From the NCBI RefSeq assembly GCF_001941845.1, contig NZ_CP018870.1:4000501-4064500 (forward strand): a DNA stretch of 64,000 nucleotides, written 5' to 3'. Numbering within the stretch: the first letter of the stretch is position 1; each line of letters opens with the position of its first letter. Positions 42,751 through 51,591 of the stretch are shown piece by piece. Source of the stretch: Streptomyces sp. TN58. GTDB taxonomy: Bacteria; Actinomycetota; Actinomycetes; Streptomycetales; Streptomycetaceae. The translations under genes were made by a program, and so were the position numbers. The notes below the pieces were generated by a model that was not told where the DNA came from, did not search any database, and saw only the letters and a program-made list of their open reading frames with translations.

Positions 42751-43725
42751 TCAGCTGAGGGTCACCTGGCGGTTGGTGAGACCGCCGCGCGCCCGGCGCT
42801 CCTCCATGGTCAGCGGAGCATCCGTGGCCAGCGCCTTGGCCAGCCGCTCGGCGAACTCCGCGGCCGGCTTCTCGACGTCGTCGGCCGTCACACCGGTCGG
42901 CAGGTCCCAGACCGGGACCATCAGCCCGTGGGCGCGGAAGGAGCCGACGAGCTTCGTCCCCTCGCCCAGGGAGGACGTGCCGGCCGCGTGCAGGCGGGCG
43001 AGGGCGTCGAGCAGCTTCTCCTCGGGGTGCGGCATGACCCAGCGCAGGTGGTTCTTGTCGGGGGTCTCGCACCAGTAGGCGGCGTCCACGCCGGTCAGCT
43101 TGACGGTGGGGATGGCGGCCGCGTTGGCGCGCTCCAGCGAGGCGGCGATCTCCGGGGACGCGTTCTGCCCGCCCTCCGATTCCGGAATCCAGAATTCGAA
43201 GCCGGAGTGCACAACCGGCTCGAAACCGCCGTCGGCGTCCAGGAGATCCTGAAGTCGGGGACCCTCGGCGGGCACCCGGCGGGCCGCGACCGGGGTTCCC
43301 GGCTCCGCGACGAGCGCCCGCTCCAGGGTGTCGGCCATGTCGCGGCTCAGGTCCCCGCTGGACGTCTCGTTCTGCAGGCCGAGCAGGACGGACCCGTCCT
43401 CGCGACGCAGCGCCGGCCAGGCCATGGGCAGTACGGTCACCAGCGTGACGGAGGGGACGCCTTCGGGGAGGCCTCCCTTCAGCGACAGCGGGATGGTGGC
43501 CGCGGGCACCAGCTCGCGCAGCGCGACCCAGTCGCACTCGCCCGGCAGGCCCTCGAAGGGGCGCCGGACGTGCTCGGTGACGGCGTGCGCGGCAGCCGCG
43601 CCGTGGCAGGCCTTGTAGCGGCGCCCCGAGCCGCAGGGGCAGGGCTCGCGTGCGCCGACGACGGGGATCTCACCGTTGTCGAGCTGCGGCTTTGCAGACT
43701 TGGCTGCGGGGCGCTTCTTGGCCAT
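42751..43725 (-). CDS. SEC-C motif protein (DUF5926 type)
   Basis: The 324-residue cytoplasmic protein starts [14 protein letters not shown], then has a SEC-C zinc motif ([17 protein letters not shown]). The rest is a conserved actinobacterial domain with no catalytic motif I can name ([38 protein letters not shown]). SEC-C motifs bind zinc and contact translation or SecA-type partners. The longer in-frame start at 43821 is unlikely because MAKKRP is the typical actinobacterial beginning. Role unknown. Confidence 0.85.
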   Translation of the reverse strand: MAKKRPAAKSAKPQLDNGEIPVVGAREPCPCGSGRRYKACHGAAAAHAVTEHVRRPFEGLPGECDWVALRELVPAATIPLSLKGGLPEGVPSVTLVTVLPMAWPALRREDGSVLLGLQNETSSGDLSRDMADTLERALVAEPGTPVAARRVPAEGPRLQDLLDADGGFEPVVHSGFEFWIPESEGGQNASPEIAASLERANAAAIPTVKLTGVDAAYWCETPDKNHLRWVMPHPEEKLLDALARLHAAGTSSLGEGTKLVGSFRAHGLMVPVWDLPTGVTADDVEKPAAEFAERLAKALATDAPLTMEERRARGGLTNRQVTLS

Positions 43726-43942
43726 CGTGCGTGTCTCCCGGTTGCGGCGGTACGGCGACGTGTCTGGGCGCGAGCCTAGCCGTTCGTACCGCCGGAACCG
43801 GTGGGGTGCGGCCGGGAGCACGGTCGGCGTGCGCTCCCGGACGGCCGCCTGTGCGGATGACCGGTACTGCTGTGCGGATGCTGAGCTGTCGTGCGGTCAG
43901 GGGTCCCGCTGCCGGGGTTTCCCGGGTCGCGGTTCCGCGGGT

Positions 43943-44485
43943 TCAGGCACCGAGATCGTCGAATGCCGTGCTGAAGTCGATCGCCGGGGGCGCAACGCGC
44001 GTAGCGAAATCCTCGTGCCGGGGCCCGCAGGCGACGACCACCCAGACGGTGACCTCACCCGCCGCTCCGTCCCGGACACCCCAGTCCTGTGCAAGGGCGC
44101 TGATGATGTTCAGCCCCCGGCCGCCGCGTGCGGTGACCGAGGGCGTGGAAGGAACAGGCCGGGTCGGCCCACCCCCGTCCGTGACCTCGACCGTCAGCCG
44201 CCCCGCCCTGTCGACGCGCCATGCGGCGCGTATCTCCCCGTCCCCGACCTCCGGCGCGCCCAGGGGCCTGCCGTGTCGGCAGGCGTTGCTGAGCAGTTCG
44301 GAAAGGATCAGTACGGCATCGTCCACGACCGATTCGGCCACCCCGCTGATGCGCAACTGATCGCGCATCCGGTGCCTGGCCTCACCCACGCCCGCAGGAC
44401 CATGGCGTACATCCATGTACGACGACGTGGGCACTTCTTGTGCCACCACCAACGCCACCCCCGGAACCTCCTTAGCCCCACGCAT
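43943..44485 (-). CDS. RsbW-like ATP-binding regulatory protein
   Basis: A 180-residue GHKL ATPase of the anti-sigma/serine-kinase type: ILSELLSNACRHG (N-box), VEVTDGGGPTRPVPS and TARGGRGLNIISALAQDWGV. Streptomyces encode many such proteins, usually with unknown sigma or SpoIIE partners. The start at 44485 (MRGAKEVPG) is preferred over the GC-rich extension to 44620; a shorter start near TSSYMDVRH is also possible. Confidence 0.85.
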   Translation of the reverse strand: MRGAKEVPGVALVVAQEVPTSSYMDVRHGPAGVGEARHRMRDQLRISGVAESVVDDAVLILSELLSNACRHGRPLGAPEVGDGEIRAAWRVDRAGRLTVEVTDGGGPTRPVPSTPSVTARGGRGLNIISALAQDWGVRDGAAGEVTVWVVVACGPRHEDFATRVAPPAIDFSTAFDDLGA

Positions 44486-44629
44486 GGTCTGGATGCCCCT
44501 TTGGCCTGGACCGGAAACCGCCGGAGCGGGCCGCTCTGGCGCATTCGCGCCGACCGGATACGGAGCGGATGCGCCGGAGCACGCCATGTGACGGGCGGGG
44601 TGGGGGTGGCACACGCGCAAATGGGTACG

Positions 44630-45430
44630 TCAGCGCCCCAGTTGGGACAGAACTTGTCGCGGTCTGTTCGTGATGATTGCTTCGACACCCATGTCAGCGC
44701 AGAGCTGAACATCTTCCGGATCGTTCACTGTCCATACGTGCACGGAATGGCCGGCGCTCTGGAGCTTGCGGATGTAGCCAGGATGATTGCGCACGATCCG
44801 CATCCCGGGGCCGGCGATCGTCACCCCGGCCGGGAGCCGCCCGTCGCGCATCCGCGGCGAGATGAACTGCATCAGGTACACGGTCGGGATGGTGGGCGCG
44901 GCGGCCCGCACCCGGTGCAGGGAACGCGCGGAGAAGCTCATGACGCGGACCGGGTGCGGTCCGCCCGGCGGCGGGGCGTCCAGGCCGAAGCGCTTCAGGA
45001 GGAAGAGGAGGCGCTCCTCCACCTGTCCGGCCCAGCGGGTCGGGTGCTTCGTCTCGATCGCGAGCTGTACCGGCCGTCCGGCGTCCGAGACCAGCTCCAG
45101 CAGGCGCTCCAGGGTCAGGACGGAGGTGCGTTCGGGGTCGGCGTCCCAGTCCGGCGACTCCTCGCGGTCCTTCCAGGAGCCGAAGTCGAGGGCGGCGAGA
45201 TCGGCCAGCTCCAGCGCCGAGACGGCGCCGCGGCCATTGGAGGTGCGGTTCACCCGGCGGTCGTGGACCAGGACCAGATGGCCGTCGGCGGTGAGGCGGA
45301 CATCGCATTCGAGGGCGTCGGCGCCGTCCTCGATGGCCTTGCGGTAGGCGGCCAGCGTGTGCTCGGGGGCGTCCTCCGAAGCGCCGCGGTGGGCGACGAC
45401 CTGGATGGTGCGCGGCATTGCGTGGGTCAC
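44630..45430 (-). CDS. Glycerophosphodiester phosphodiesterase
   Basis: A 266-residue cytoplasmic GDPD: VVAHRGASEDAPEHTLAAYRKA (catalytic His and metal Glu), GADALECDVRLTADGHLVLVHD (metal Glu/Asp and second catalytic His), LAIETKHP and VHVWTVNDPED. It hydrolyses glycerophosphodiesters to glycerol 3-phosphate and an alcohol. GTG 45430 and ATG 45418 are both possible starts. It is divergent from the protease gene at 45655. Confidence 0.93.
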   Translation of the reverse strand: MTHAMPRTIQVVAHRGASEDAPEHTLAAYRKAIEDGADALECDVRLTADGHLVLVHDRRVNRTSNGRGAVSALELADLAALDFGSWKDREESPDWDADPERTSVLTLERLLELVSDAGRPVQLAIETKHPTRWAGQVEERLLFLLKRFGLDAPPPGGPHPVRVMSFSARSLHRVRAAAPTIPTVYLMQFISPRMRDGRLPAGVTIAGPGMRIVRNHPGYIRKLQSAGHSVHVWTVNDPEDVQLCADMGVEAIITNRPRQVLSQLGR

Positions 45431-45654
45431 CGGCTCATGGTGCCACCGTCAGCCCCTCGGCGGTCCAGGTCCGGCCCTGCGAGTGCACCCGGAATGCCGG
45501 ACATAAAGAATGGGGGGAGATGCACAGGTCCGGCTTACAGTGCTCTGACGGGGCATGGGAAAGGCTTTGCCCTGGAACTTGTACGGCACGTCGAACGTTC
45601 AGCCGGATCGGTATCGCCAGATTCTGCAGCTGTGTGTGACGAGGAGAGAGAGCT

Positions 45655-47250
45655 GTGAGCACCGAGAACGAGGGCACCGCGGCCCCCACGCCCCCCGCGG
45701 CCCCGTCCGTAACCCCTGCTCAGGGCTCCGAGACGGCGGCGGCGCCCGCACCCGCCCCGCAGTCGGACCACGCCCCGAGGGATGCCGCCCCGAGTGCCCC
45801 GGCGGCGCCTGCCGTCCCGCCTGCCGCACCCGGTGCGGCTTCGCCCGCCGCCGGTGAGCAGGTGACCCAGCAGCTTCCTCCGACAGCCGCACCGGGCACC
45901 GAGCCGACGCGGCAGATCCCGCCCGTGCCGGCGGCCCAGGCGCCCGCCTACGGCCATGACCCCGCGTACGCCCAGGACCCCGCCTACGGCCGGCCTGCCG
46001 CCCCGGCCGCGCACGGGGCCGAGGGCTGGCCGCCCCCGCCGCCCACCGTGCCGGCGTACGGCGCGGGCGGCGCCGGAGGCGGCCCCGTCTGGGGTGCCCA
46101 CCCGACGGCCGGCGGCGTTCCCGGGCCGGGGTCCAAGGGCAAGGGCGGGATGATCGCGGCCGTGCTCGTGGCGGCCCTGCTCGCGGGCGGCATCGGCGGC
46201 AGCGTGGGCTACTGGGCCGCCGAGCGCAGCAACAACGGCAGCGGCTCGACCACCATCAGCGCGACCAACACCCCGAAGGACCTCAAGCGCGAGGCCGGCT
46301 CCATCGCCGGACTCGCCGCGAGCGCGCTGCCCAGCGTGGTCACCATCGAGGCCTCGGCAGGCGACGGCGAAGCGGGCACCGGCACCGGGTTCGTCTACGA
46401 CCAGCAGGGCCACATCCTCACCAACAACCACGTCGTGGCCTCCGCGGCGAACGGCGGCAAGCTCTTCGCGACCTTCTCCGACGGCAAGCGGTACGACGCC
46501 GAGGTGGTCGGCCGCGCCCAGGGCTACGACGTCGCCGTGCTCAAGCTGAAGAACCCGCCGGCCGGCCTCAAGCCGCTGGCGCTCGGCGACTCCGACAAGG
46601 TCGCGGTCGGCGACGCCACGATTGCGATCGGTGCACCGTTCGGCCTGTCCAACACGGTCACCACCGGCATCGTCAGCGCCAAGAACCGCCCGGTCGCCTC
46701 CGGTGACGGCACCGGCAGCAAGAACTCGTACATGAGCGCCCTCCAGACGGACGCCTCGATCAACCCGGGCAACTCCGGTGGTCCGCTGCTCGACGGCCGC
46801 GGGGCGGTCATCGGCATCAACTCCGCCATCCAGTCGGCCGGGAACGGCGGATTCGGCGGCGGTCAGGCCGGCTCCATCGGCCTCGGCTTCGCCATCCCGA
46901 TCAACCAGGCCAAGAACGTGGCCGAATCCCTGATCAAGACCGGCAAGCCGGTCTACCCGGTGATCTCGGTCTCCGTGGACCTCCAGGCCAAGGCCGAAGG
47001 CGCGAAGATCTCCGAGCAGGGCGCGGCCGCCAACGAGCTCGTCGACCCCAACGGTCCGGCCGGCAAGGCGGGCCTCAAGCCGGGCGACATCATCACGGAC
47101 TTCGGCGGCAAGCCGGTGGACAGCGGTCCGACCCTGATCAGCATGATCTGGACGTACAAGCCCGGCGACACGGTGAAGCTGACCTACCTGCGGGACGGCA
47201 AGCCGACCACCGTCGACATCACGCTCGGCTCGCGCGTCGGCGACAAGTAG
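45655..47250 (+). CDS. HtrA/DegP-like membrane serine protease with PDZ
   Basis: The 531-residue protein has a 160-residue Pro/Ala-rich cytoplasmic segment, one membrane helix (MIAAVLVAALLAGGIGGSVG, 166-185), and a trypsin-like domain with triad His259 (TNNHVV), Asp292 (YDVAVLKL) and Ser374 (GNSGGPLLD). A PDZ domain (about 430-531, EGAKISEQGAAANELVDPNG, KAGLKPGDIITDFGGKPV) follows. These proteases degrade misfolded envelope proteins. The GTG start follows GAGGAGAGAG. The gene is divergent from the phosphodiesterase gene. Confidence 0.94.
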   Translation: MSTENEGTAAPTPPAAPSVTPAQGSETAAAPAPAPQSDHAPRDAAPSAPAAPAVPPAAPGAASPAAGEQVTQQLPPTAAPGTEPTRQIPPVPAAQAPAYGHDPAYAQDPAYGRPAAPAAHGAEGWPPPPPTVPAYGAGGAGGGPVWGAHPTAGGVPGPGSKGKGGMIAAVLVAALLAGGIGGSVGYWAAERSNNGSGSTTISATNTPKDLKREAGSIAGLAASALPSVVTIEASAGDGEAGTGTGFVYDQQGHILTNNHVVASAANGGKLFATFSDGKRYDAEVVGRAQGYDVAVLKLKNPPAGLKPLALGDSDKVAVGDATIAIGAPFGLSNTVTTGIVSAKNRPVASGDGTGSKNSYMSALQTDASINPGNSGGPLLDGRGAVIGINSAIQSAGNGGFGGGQAGSIGLGFAIPINQAKNVAESLIKTGKPVYPVISVSVDLQAKAEGAKISEQGAAANELVDPNGPAGKAGLKPGDIITDFGGKPVDSGPTLISMIWTYKPGDTVKLTYLRDGKPTTVDITLGSRVGDK

Positions 47251-47284
47251 CACCGCCGGCCACGGCAGTGGCCCGTTGACGATC

Positions 47285-47328
47285 GGCGACTGGCGACTGG
47301 CGACTGACGAGGGGCGACTGACGAGGGG
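47285..47328. repeat. Nested short tandem repeats after htrA-like gene
   Basis: GGCGACT is repeated three times at 47285-47305, and CGACTGACGAGGGG twice at 47301-47328. The second unit runs into the terminator stem. Confidence 0.85.
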
Positions 47329-47356
47329 CCGTGGGCGGGATTCCGCCCACGGCCCC
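47325..47356 (+). terminator. Strong hairpin terminator after htrA-like gene
   Basis: GGGGCCGTGGGCGG and CCGCCCACGGCCCC form a perfect 14-bp stem with a GATT loop. It ends 4 bp before the LysR start codon, which leaves little room for a conventional LysR leader. Confidence 0.85.
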
Positions 47357-47360
47357 TCCA

Positions 47361-48287
47361 ATGTCCGCTTATGCTTCGCTGGTGTTCGATTCTCGGCACA
47401 TACGGACGTTCCACACGGTGGTCGCCTCCGGTTCGTACTCGGCGGCCGCTCGCGTGCTGGGATACACCCAGCCCGCCATCACCCAGCAGATGAAGGCGCT
47501 CGAACGCGCCGTCGGCACCCCGCTGTTCACCCGCGTGGGCCGCAGGATGCAGCTCACCGAGGCCGGGGAGTCCCTCTCCCGGCACGCCGAGACCATCCTG
47601 GGCAACCTCTCCGCAGCCGAGGCCCAGCTGAGGGCGTACGCGCGCCTGCGCACCGGCCGGGTCAGGCTGTGCGGCTTCCCCAGCGCCAACGTCACCCTCG
47701 TCCCGGAAGCCCTGAGCGGCCTGGCCAAGGAGCATCCCGGCGTACAGGTGGAACTGCTGGAGGGAGAGCCCCCGGAGTCGCTGCGCCGCCTGGAACGCGG
47801 CGAGTGCGACATCACCCTGGCCTTCACCTATCCCGGCCTGCACGAGGAGATACCGGAGGAGGTCGCCGAGGTCCGGCTGCTGGAGGACCAGCTGACGGTG
47901 CTGCTGCCGACAGGGCACCCGCTGGCCCGGCGCCGTGCCGTGCACCTGGCCGACCTCGCCGAGGAACGGTGGATCGCGGGCTGCCCGCGCTGCCGGGCGA
48001 ACCTGCTGCACGAGTGCGCCGAGCTGGGCTTCGTGCCCGACATCCGCTTCGCCACCGACGACAACCTGGTGGTCCAGAGCCTCGTGGCCCAAGGCCTGGG
48101 CGTCGCGATGATGCCCGCGCTGGTCCTGCCCTCGCTCTCGCTGAACCGGGTCTGCGGAAGGGCCCTCCAGCCCGCCGCGCGCCGGCACATCGCCGCTTAC
48201 GTCTACCGGGACCATCTGCGGATCCCGGCGACAGGAGTGGTTCTCAACGCGCTGCAGCAGGTGGCCGCCAACCGGGTCGGCTGCTGA
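47361..48287 (+). CDS. LysR-family transcriptional regulator
   Basis: A 308-residue LysR regulator: winged HTH at residues 10-70 (FHTVVASGSYSAAARVLGYTQPAITQQMKALER), then the two-lobe effector domain (WIAGCPRCRANLLHEC near 205-220, with three Cys). ATG 47361 sits 4 bp after a terminator stem, with no ribosome binding site visible, so it may be leaderless or its true start may be a few codons later (GTG 47382). It is followed by cysteine dioxygenase and a YeiH exporter, its likely targets. Confidence 0.9.
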   Translation: MSAYASLVFDSRHIRTFHTVVASGSYSAAARVLGYTQPAITQQMKALERAVGTPLFTRVGRRMQLTEAGESLSRHAETILGNLSAAEAQLRAYARLRTGRVRLCGFPSANVTLVPEALSGLAKEHPGVQVELLEGEPPESLRRLERGECDITLAFTYPGLHEEIPEEVAEVRLLEDQLTVLLPTGHPLARRRAVHLADLAEERWIAGCPRCRANLLHECAELGFVPDIRFATDDNLVVQSLVAQGLGVAMMPALVLPSLSLNRVCGRALQPAARRHIAAYVYRDHLRIPATGVVLNALQQVAANRVGC

Positions 48288-48366
48288 CCGATCCATAAGC
48301 GCTGCTTGGGATTTCCGGTCACAACTGTCGTTGGACGGAATCGAACGACGCCCGCACGCTGCCCGT

Positions 48367-48915
48367 ATGACCACCACCACACCGGCCCGTACCACCACGA
48401 GGATGGCCGCCCTCGTCAGTGAGATCCGCACGGTCGTGGAGCGGGGGCTGGCTCCCGACCTCACCGCCTACCTGGTGGGCGAACGACTCGCCCCTCATCT
48501 GGGGGAGCCCGACCTGCTGACGCCGACGCAGCAGGAGGGCGACCCGGAGCGCTACCGGCAGCACATCCTGCACGCGGAGTCCGACGGCAGTTTCTCCGTG
48601 GTGGCACTGGTGTGGCTCCCCGGGCAGGAGACCTGCATCCACGACCACGTGTCGTGGTGCGTCGCCGGGGTGCACCAGGGCGAGGAGAGCGAACGCCGCT
48701 TCCGGCTCGCACCCGGGGTCGGCCCCGCACGCCTGGTGGCGACCGAGGACGTGGTCAACACCCAGGGCGAGGTCTGCGGTTTCGCGCCGCCCGGTGACAT
48801 TCACAAGGTCCGCAACTCCTGTGCCGCCAAAGCGATATCGGTGCACGTGTACGGCGCCGACGTCTCCCGGCTGGGAACCAGCATCCGTCGCGTCTACAAG
48901 CTCCCCGTCGACTGA
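48367..48915 (+). CDS. Cysteine dioxygenase family protein
   Basis: A 182-residue cupin. The facial His triad is His92, His94 (IHDHVSWC) and His146 (GDIHKVRN), as in iron cysteine dioxygenases that oxidise cysteine to cysteine sulfinate. The WxxxGVHQGEESERRF core is conserved. Its stop overlaps the exporter start (TGATG), so the two are coupled. Together with LysR upstream, it suggests sulfur-amino-acid catabolism ending in sulfite or sulfate. Arg/Tyr crosslink residues were not verified. Confidence 0.9.
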   Translation: MTTTTPARTTTRMAALVSEIRTVVERGLAPDLTAYLVGERLAPHLGEPDLLTPTQQEGDPERYRQHILHAESDGSFSVVALVWLPGQETCIHDHVSWCVAGVHQGEESERRFRLAPGVGPARLVATEDVVNTQGEVCGFAPPGDIHKVRNSCAAKAISVHVYGADVSRLGTSIRRVYKLPVD

Positions 48916-49961
48916 TGGCACTCCTCCACCGCCCACAGGGAACGGCAGTTCGGCCTGTTTCACGTGAAACATCCACCCCCTGGCCCGGGTTGGCACTGGC
49001 TGCGGGCGGAGCTCTGACCGCCTGGTGCATCCACCGACTCGTACCTGCCGTGCCGATGCTGACCGCGTCGGTGGTGCTGGGCATCGCGGCGGCGCACGTT
49101 CCCGGGCCGCGGACCTTCGTACGAGGAGCCGCGCGCGCCGGTCTCTCCCTGGCCGGTCGACGGCTCATGCGGATCGGCATCGTCCTGCTGGGCCTCGGCC
49201 TGGGGCTGGACCAGGTGCTCCGGCTGGGCTGGGCCACGGTGGCCATGGTGGTCGGGGTGGTCGCGGCCACCTTCTTCGGCACCCTCTGGCTGGGGCGCCG
49301 GCTCGGGCTTCCCGGCGATCAGCCGTTGCTGATCGCCACCGGATACTCGATCTGCGGGGCCTCGGCGATCGGCGCGGTGAGTGAGGTTTCCGGAAGCGAC
49401 GAGGAGGACGTCGCGGCTTCGGTGGCACTGGTCACCCTCTGCGGGACCCTGGCCATCGCCGTACTCCCCCTGCTCCAGGCCCCTTTGGCCCTGTCCGATC
49501 CGGCGTTCGGGCGGTGGGTGGGCGCCGGTGTCCACGATGTCGGACAGGTGGTGGCGACGGCGCAGACGGCCGGCCAGGACGCCCTCGGCGAGGCGGTGCT
49601 GGTCAAGCTGATGCGGGTGGCCCTGCTTGCTCCGCTGGTGGCGGCGGTCGCCTTCTCGGTACGGGCTCGGCGGCGCGGGGTGCGCACCTCCACGGGCCGC
49701 CGGCCGGCTCCGATTCCGCTGTTCGTGGCGGGGTTCCTGGCCGCGGCCGCGTTGCGCGCCACCGGTGTGCTGCCCGACGTGGCGCTGGAATGGGCGCGCA
49801 CCGCTCAGGAGGCACTGCTGGCGGCGGCGCTCTTCGGCCTGGGGAGCGCGGTCCACCTGCCGACGCTGGCGCGGACCGGAGGGCGGGCGGCGGCGCTCGG
49901 GCTCGGCGCGTGGGTGGTCGTCGCCGGCGTTTCGTATGCCGGCGTGATGCTCACCGTATGA
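48915..49961 (+). CDS. YeiH-family putative sulfate/sulfite exporter
   Basis: A 348-residue membrane protein with about ten helices. Characteristic YeiH segments are LMRIGIVLLGLGLGLDQVL, LLIATGYSICGASAIGAVSEVSGSDEEDV and GVHDVGQVVATAQTAG. The family was annotated as a putative sulfate exporter; substrate evidence is limited. The start ATG overlaps the cysteine dioxygenase stop. A parS site encodes VSRET near residue 15, in the poorly conserved N-terminus. The role inferred is to export the sulfite or sulfate produced from cysteine. Confidence 0.85.
   Translation: MALLHRPQGTAVRPVSRETSTPWPGLALAAGGALTAWCIHRLVPAVPMLTASVVLGIAAAHVPGPRTFVRGAARAGLSLAGRRLMRIGIVLLGLGLGLDQVLRLGWATVAMVVGVVAATFFGTLWLGRRLGLPGDQPLLIATGYSICGASAIGAVSEVSGSDEEDVAASVALVTLCGTLAIAVLPLLQAPLALSDPAFGRWVGAGVHDVGQVVATAQTAGQDALGEAVLVKLMRVALLAPLVAAVAFSVRARRRGVRTSTGRRPAPIPLFVAGFLAAAALRATGVLPDVALEWARTAQEALLAAALFGLGSAVHLPTLARTGGRAAALGLGAWVVVAGVSYAGVMLTV
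48957..48970. other. parS site (perfect) in yeiH-like gene
   Basis: GTTTCACGTGAAAC, encoding VSRE in the N-terminal tail of the exporter. Confidence 0.92.
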
Positions 49962-50169
49962 CGCTGCACCGGCTGGTAGTTGGCCATTTCCTGGCCGAAA
50001 CCGACCGAACGTTCTGACTGTCCGCTGACTTTGACGCGGGGCCGTGCCACTCTGCCCCCGCAAGCCGCACCACGTACGACGCACGACGCACAGCCGATCC
50101 GCACCGACCGCTCTTCACCCCCACCCTGCCCGGCTCCGACCGGTCCGGGCACGGCAGAAGGAGTCATGC

Positions 50170-51126
50170 GTGAATCGTCATCGCACGGCCTTGTCCGTCC
50201 TGCTCTCGGCGGGCGCCCTGGTCGCGGGCGTCCTGACGGCAGCCACCCCCTCGATCGCGGCGGACGCCCCGGCGTCCTTCCGCCAGCAGCACACCCAGGG
50301 CTTCTGGACAGCCGAGCGGATGCGGGAGGCCATTCCGCTCGACGTGACGGCGGTCCCCGGCGCCGCCCGCACCCCGGTGGCCGGCTCCTCGACCCCCACC
50401 GCCATCGCCCCCACCGCCGCCGCGCCCGCAGCATCACCCACGGCGTTCCCGCAGGCGGGCGGGGCATGGACGGGCGGCGGCGCCGTCGTGAAGACCTCGG
50501 GCCGCGTCTTCTTCACCATGGGCAGCCGTACCGCCTCCTGTTCCGGCAACTCGATCACCAGCGCCAACGGCAGCACGGTGATGACGGCCGGCCACTGCGT
50601 GAAGTACCAGGGCGCATGGCATACGAACTGGGTCTTCGTCCCCGCCTACGACAACGGGTCGGCGCCCTACGGCCAGTGGTCGGCCACCAAGACCTTCGCC
50701 ACCGACCAGTGGGCGGCGAGCGAGGACATGAACATGGACGTAGGCCTCGCCGTCGTCGCCCCGCTGAACGGCCAGACCCTCAGCCAGGCCGTCGGCGCCC
50801 AGGGTGTCCTCTTCAACGGCGGCTACAACAAGAGGATGTACTCCTTCGGATTCCCCGCGGCGGCCCCGTACGACGGAACGAAGCTGGTCTACTGCAGCGG
50901 CAACAGCGGCAAGGACTTCCTCCTCACCAAGGACCACAGCCTGGGCTGCAACATGACCGGCGGCTCCAGCGGCGGCCCCTGGTTCCAGGACTTCAACGAG
51001 GCCACGGGCCTGGGCACCCAGGTATCGGTGAACAGCTTCGGCTACACCTTCCTGCCGAACCGGATGTACGGCCCGTACCTCGGGAACGAGGCGAAGGCCG
51101 CCTACGACAAGGCCCAGGCCTCCTGA
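50170..51126 (+). CDS. Secreted trypsin-like serine protease
   Basis: A 318-residue secreted protein with signal peptide (ALSVLLSAGALVAGVL, probable cut near SIA-ADA). A Pro/Ala/Thr-rich pro-region follows, then a chymotrypsin-fold domain with His142 (MTAGHC), Asp190 (MNMDVGLAVV) and Ser267 (GGSSGGPW). Four Cys (SC124, HC143, YC242, GC260) suggest two disulfides. GTG 50170 with AGAAGGAG about 8 nt upstream is the start. Substrate unknown. Confidence 0.92.
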   Translation: MNRHRTALSVLLSAGALVAGVLTAATPSIAADAPASFRQQHTQGFWTAERMREAIPLDVTAVPGAARTPVAGSSTPTAIAPTAAAPAASPTAFPQAGGAWTGGGAVVKTSGRVFFTMGSRTASCSGNSITSANGSTVMTAGHCVKYQGAWHTNWVFVPAYDNGSAPYGQWSATKTFATDQWAASEDMNMDVGLAVVAPLNGQTLSQAVGAQGVLFNGGYNKRMYSFGFPAAAPYDGTKLVYCSGNSGKDFLLTKDHSLGCNMTGGSSGGPWFQDFNEATGLGTQVSVNSFGYTFLPNRMYGPYLGNEAKAAYDKAQAS

Positions 51127-51153
51127 CCTCACGGTCGCCCGCCACCCCCGCCC

Positions 51154-51174
51154 GGCCGGTACTCTGTACCGGCC
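51154..51174. terminator. Hairpin just upstream of tRNA-Ser
   Basis: GGCCGGTAC-TCT-GTACCGGCC is a 9-bp stem ending 1 nt before the tRNA 5' end. It could terminate the protease transcript; TACTCT inside it could alternatively be the tRNA -10 element. Confidence 0.5.
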
Positions 51175-51175
51175 A

Positions 51176-51260
51176 GGTGGGTTGCCCGAGCGGCCTAAGG
51201 GAACGGTCTTGAAAACCGTCGTGGCGCGAGTCACCGTGGGTTCAAATCCCACACCCACCG
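51176..51260 (+). tRNA. tRNA-Ser (anticodon TGA)
   Basis: An 85-nt class II tRNA. The acceptor stem GGTGGGT/ACCCACC, a TGA anticodon in CTTGAAA, a long variable arm (GTGGCGCGAGTCACC), T-arm GTGGG-TTCAAAT-CCCAC and the discriminator G are all present. The terminal CCA is not encoded. It is a serine tRNA for UCA/UCG codons and is a substrate of the seryl-tRNA synthetase encoded at 27790-29067. Confidence 0.95.
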
Positions 51261-51266
51261 CAGATG

Positions 51267-51303
51267 AGCGGCCCCTGACCGGTGCAACCGGGCAGGGGCC
51301 GCT
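51267..51303 (+). terminator. Terminator after tRNA-Ser
   Basis: AGCGGCCCCTG and CAGGGGCCGCT form a perfect 11-bp stem, followed by TTTCG. Confidence 0.8.
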
Positions 51304-51469
51304 TTCGTGTCCGGGGACACCACCGGGGTAAGGCGTGCCGGGGAAATCCCGGATTGCGGGCCGGGCGCCGGTGTGCCGGAGGCCACAGCGCAGGTGGGGC
51401 CCGGTGCCGGCGGGCTCCGGGGGCGCCGCCCCCCAGGGGTTGAGAGGAGGTGCGAAAGGCCCGATTGGT

Positions 51470-51495
51470 TCTTCCGAGTGGTGTTAGTCGGAAGA
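51470..51495. promoter_or_regulatory. Inverted repeat in the small-protein upstream region
   Basis: TCTTCCGA and TCGGAAGA are perfect arms around a 10-nt spacer, about 97 bp upstream of the start of the small membrane protein. Operator or promoter hairpin; unassigned. Confidence 0.4.
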
Positions 51496-51591
51496 TCGGC
51501 GCGTGTGATGAACGCGGTGCGGTTGCCCCCACATCATGACGAATGTATTCAGATCCGCCCGTCGGAACATCGCGAATCGAGGCACCCCGTC

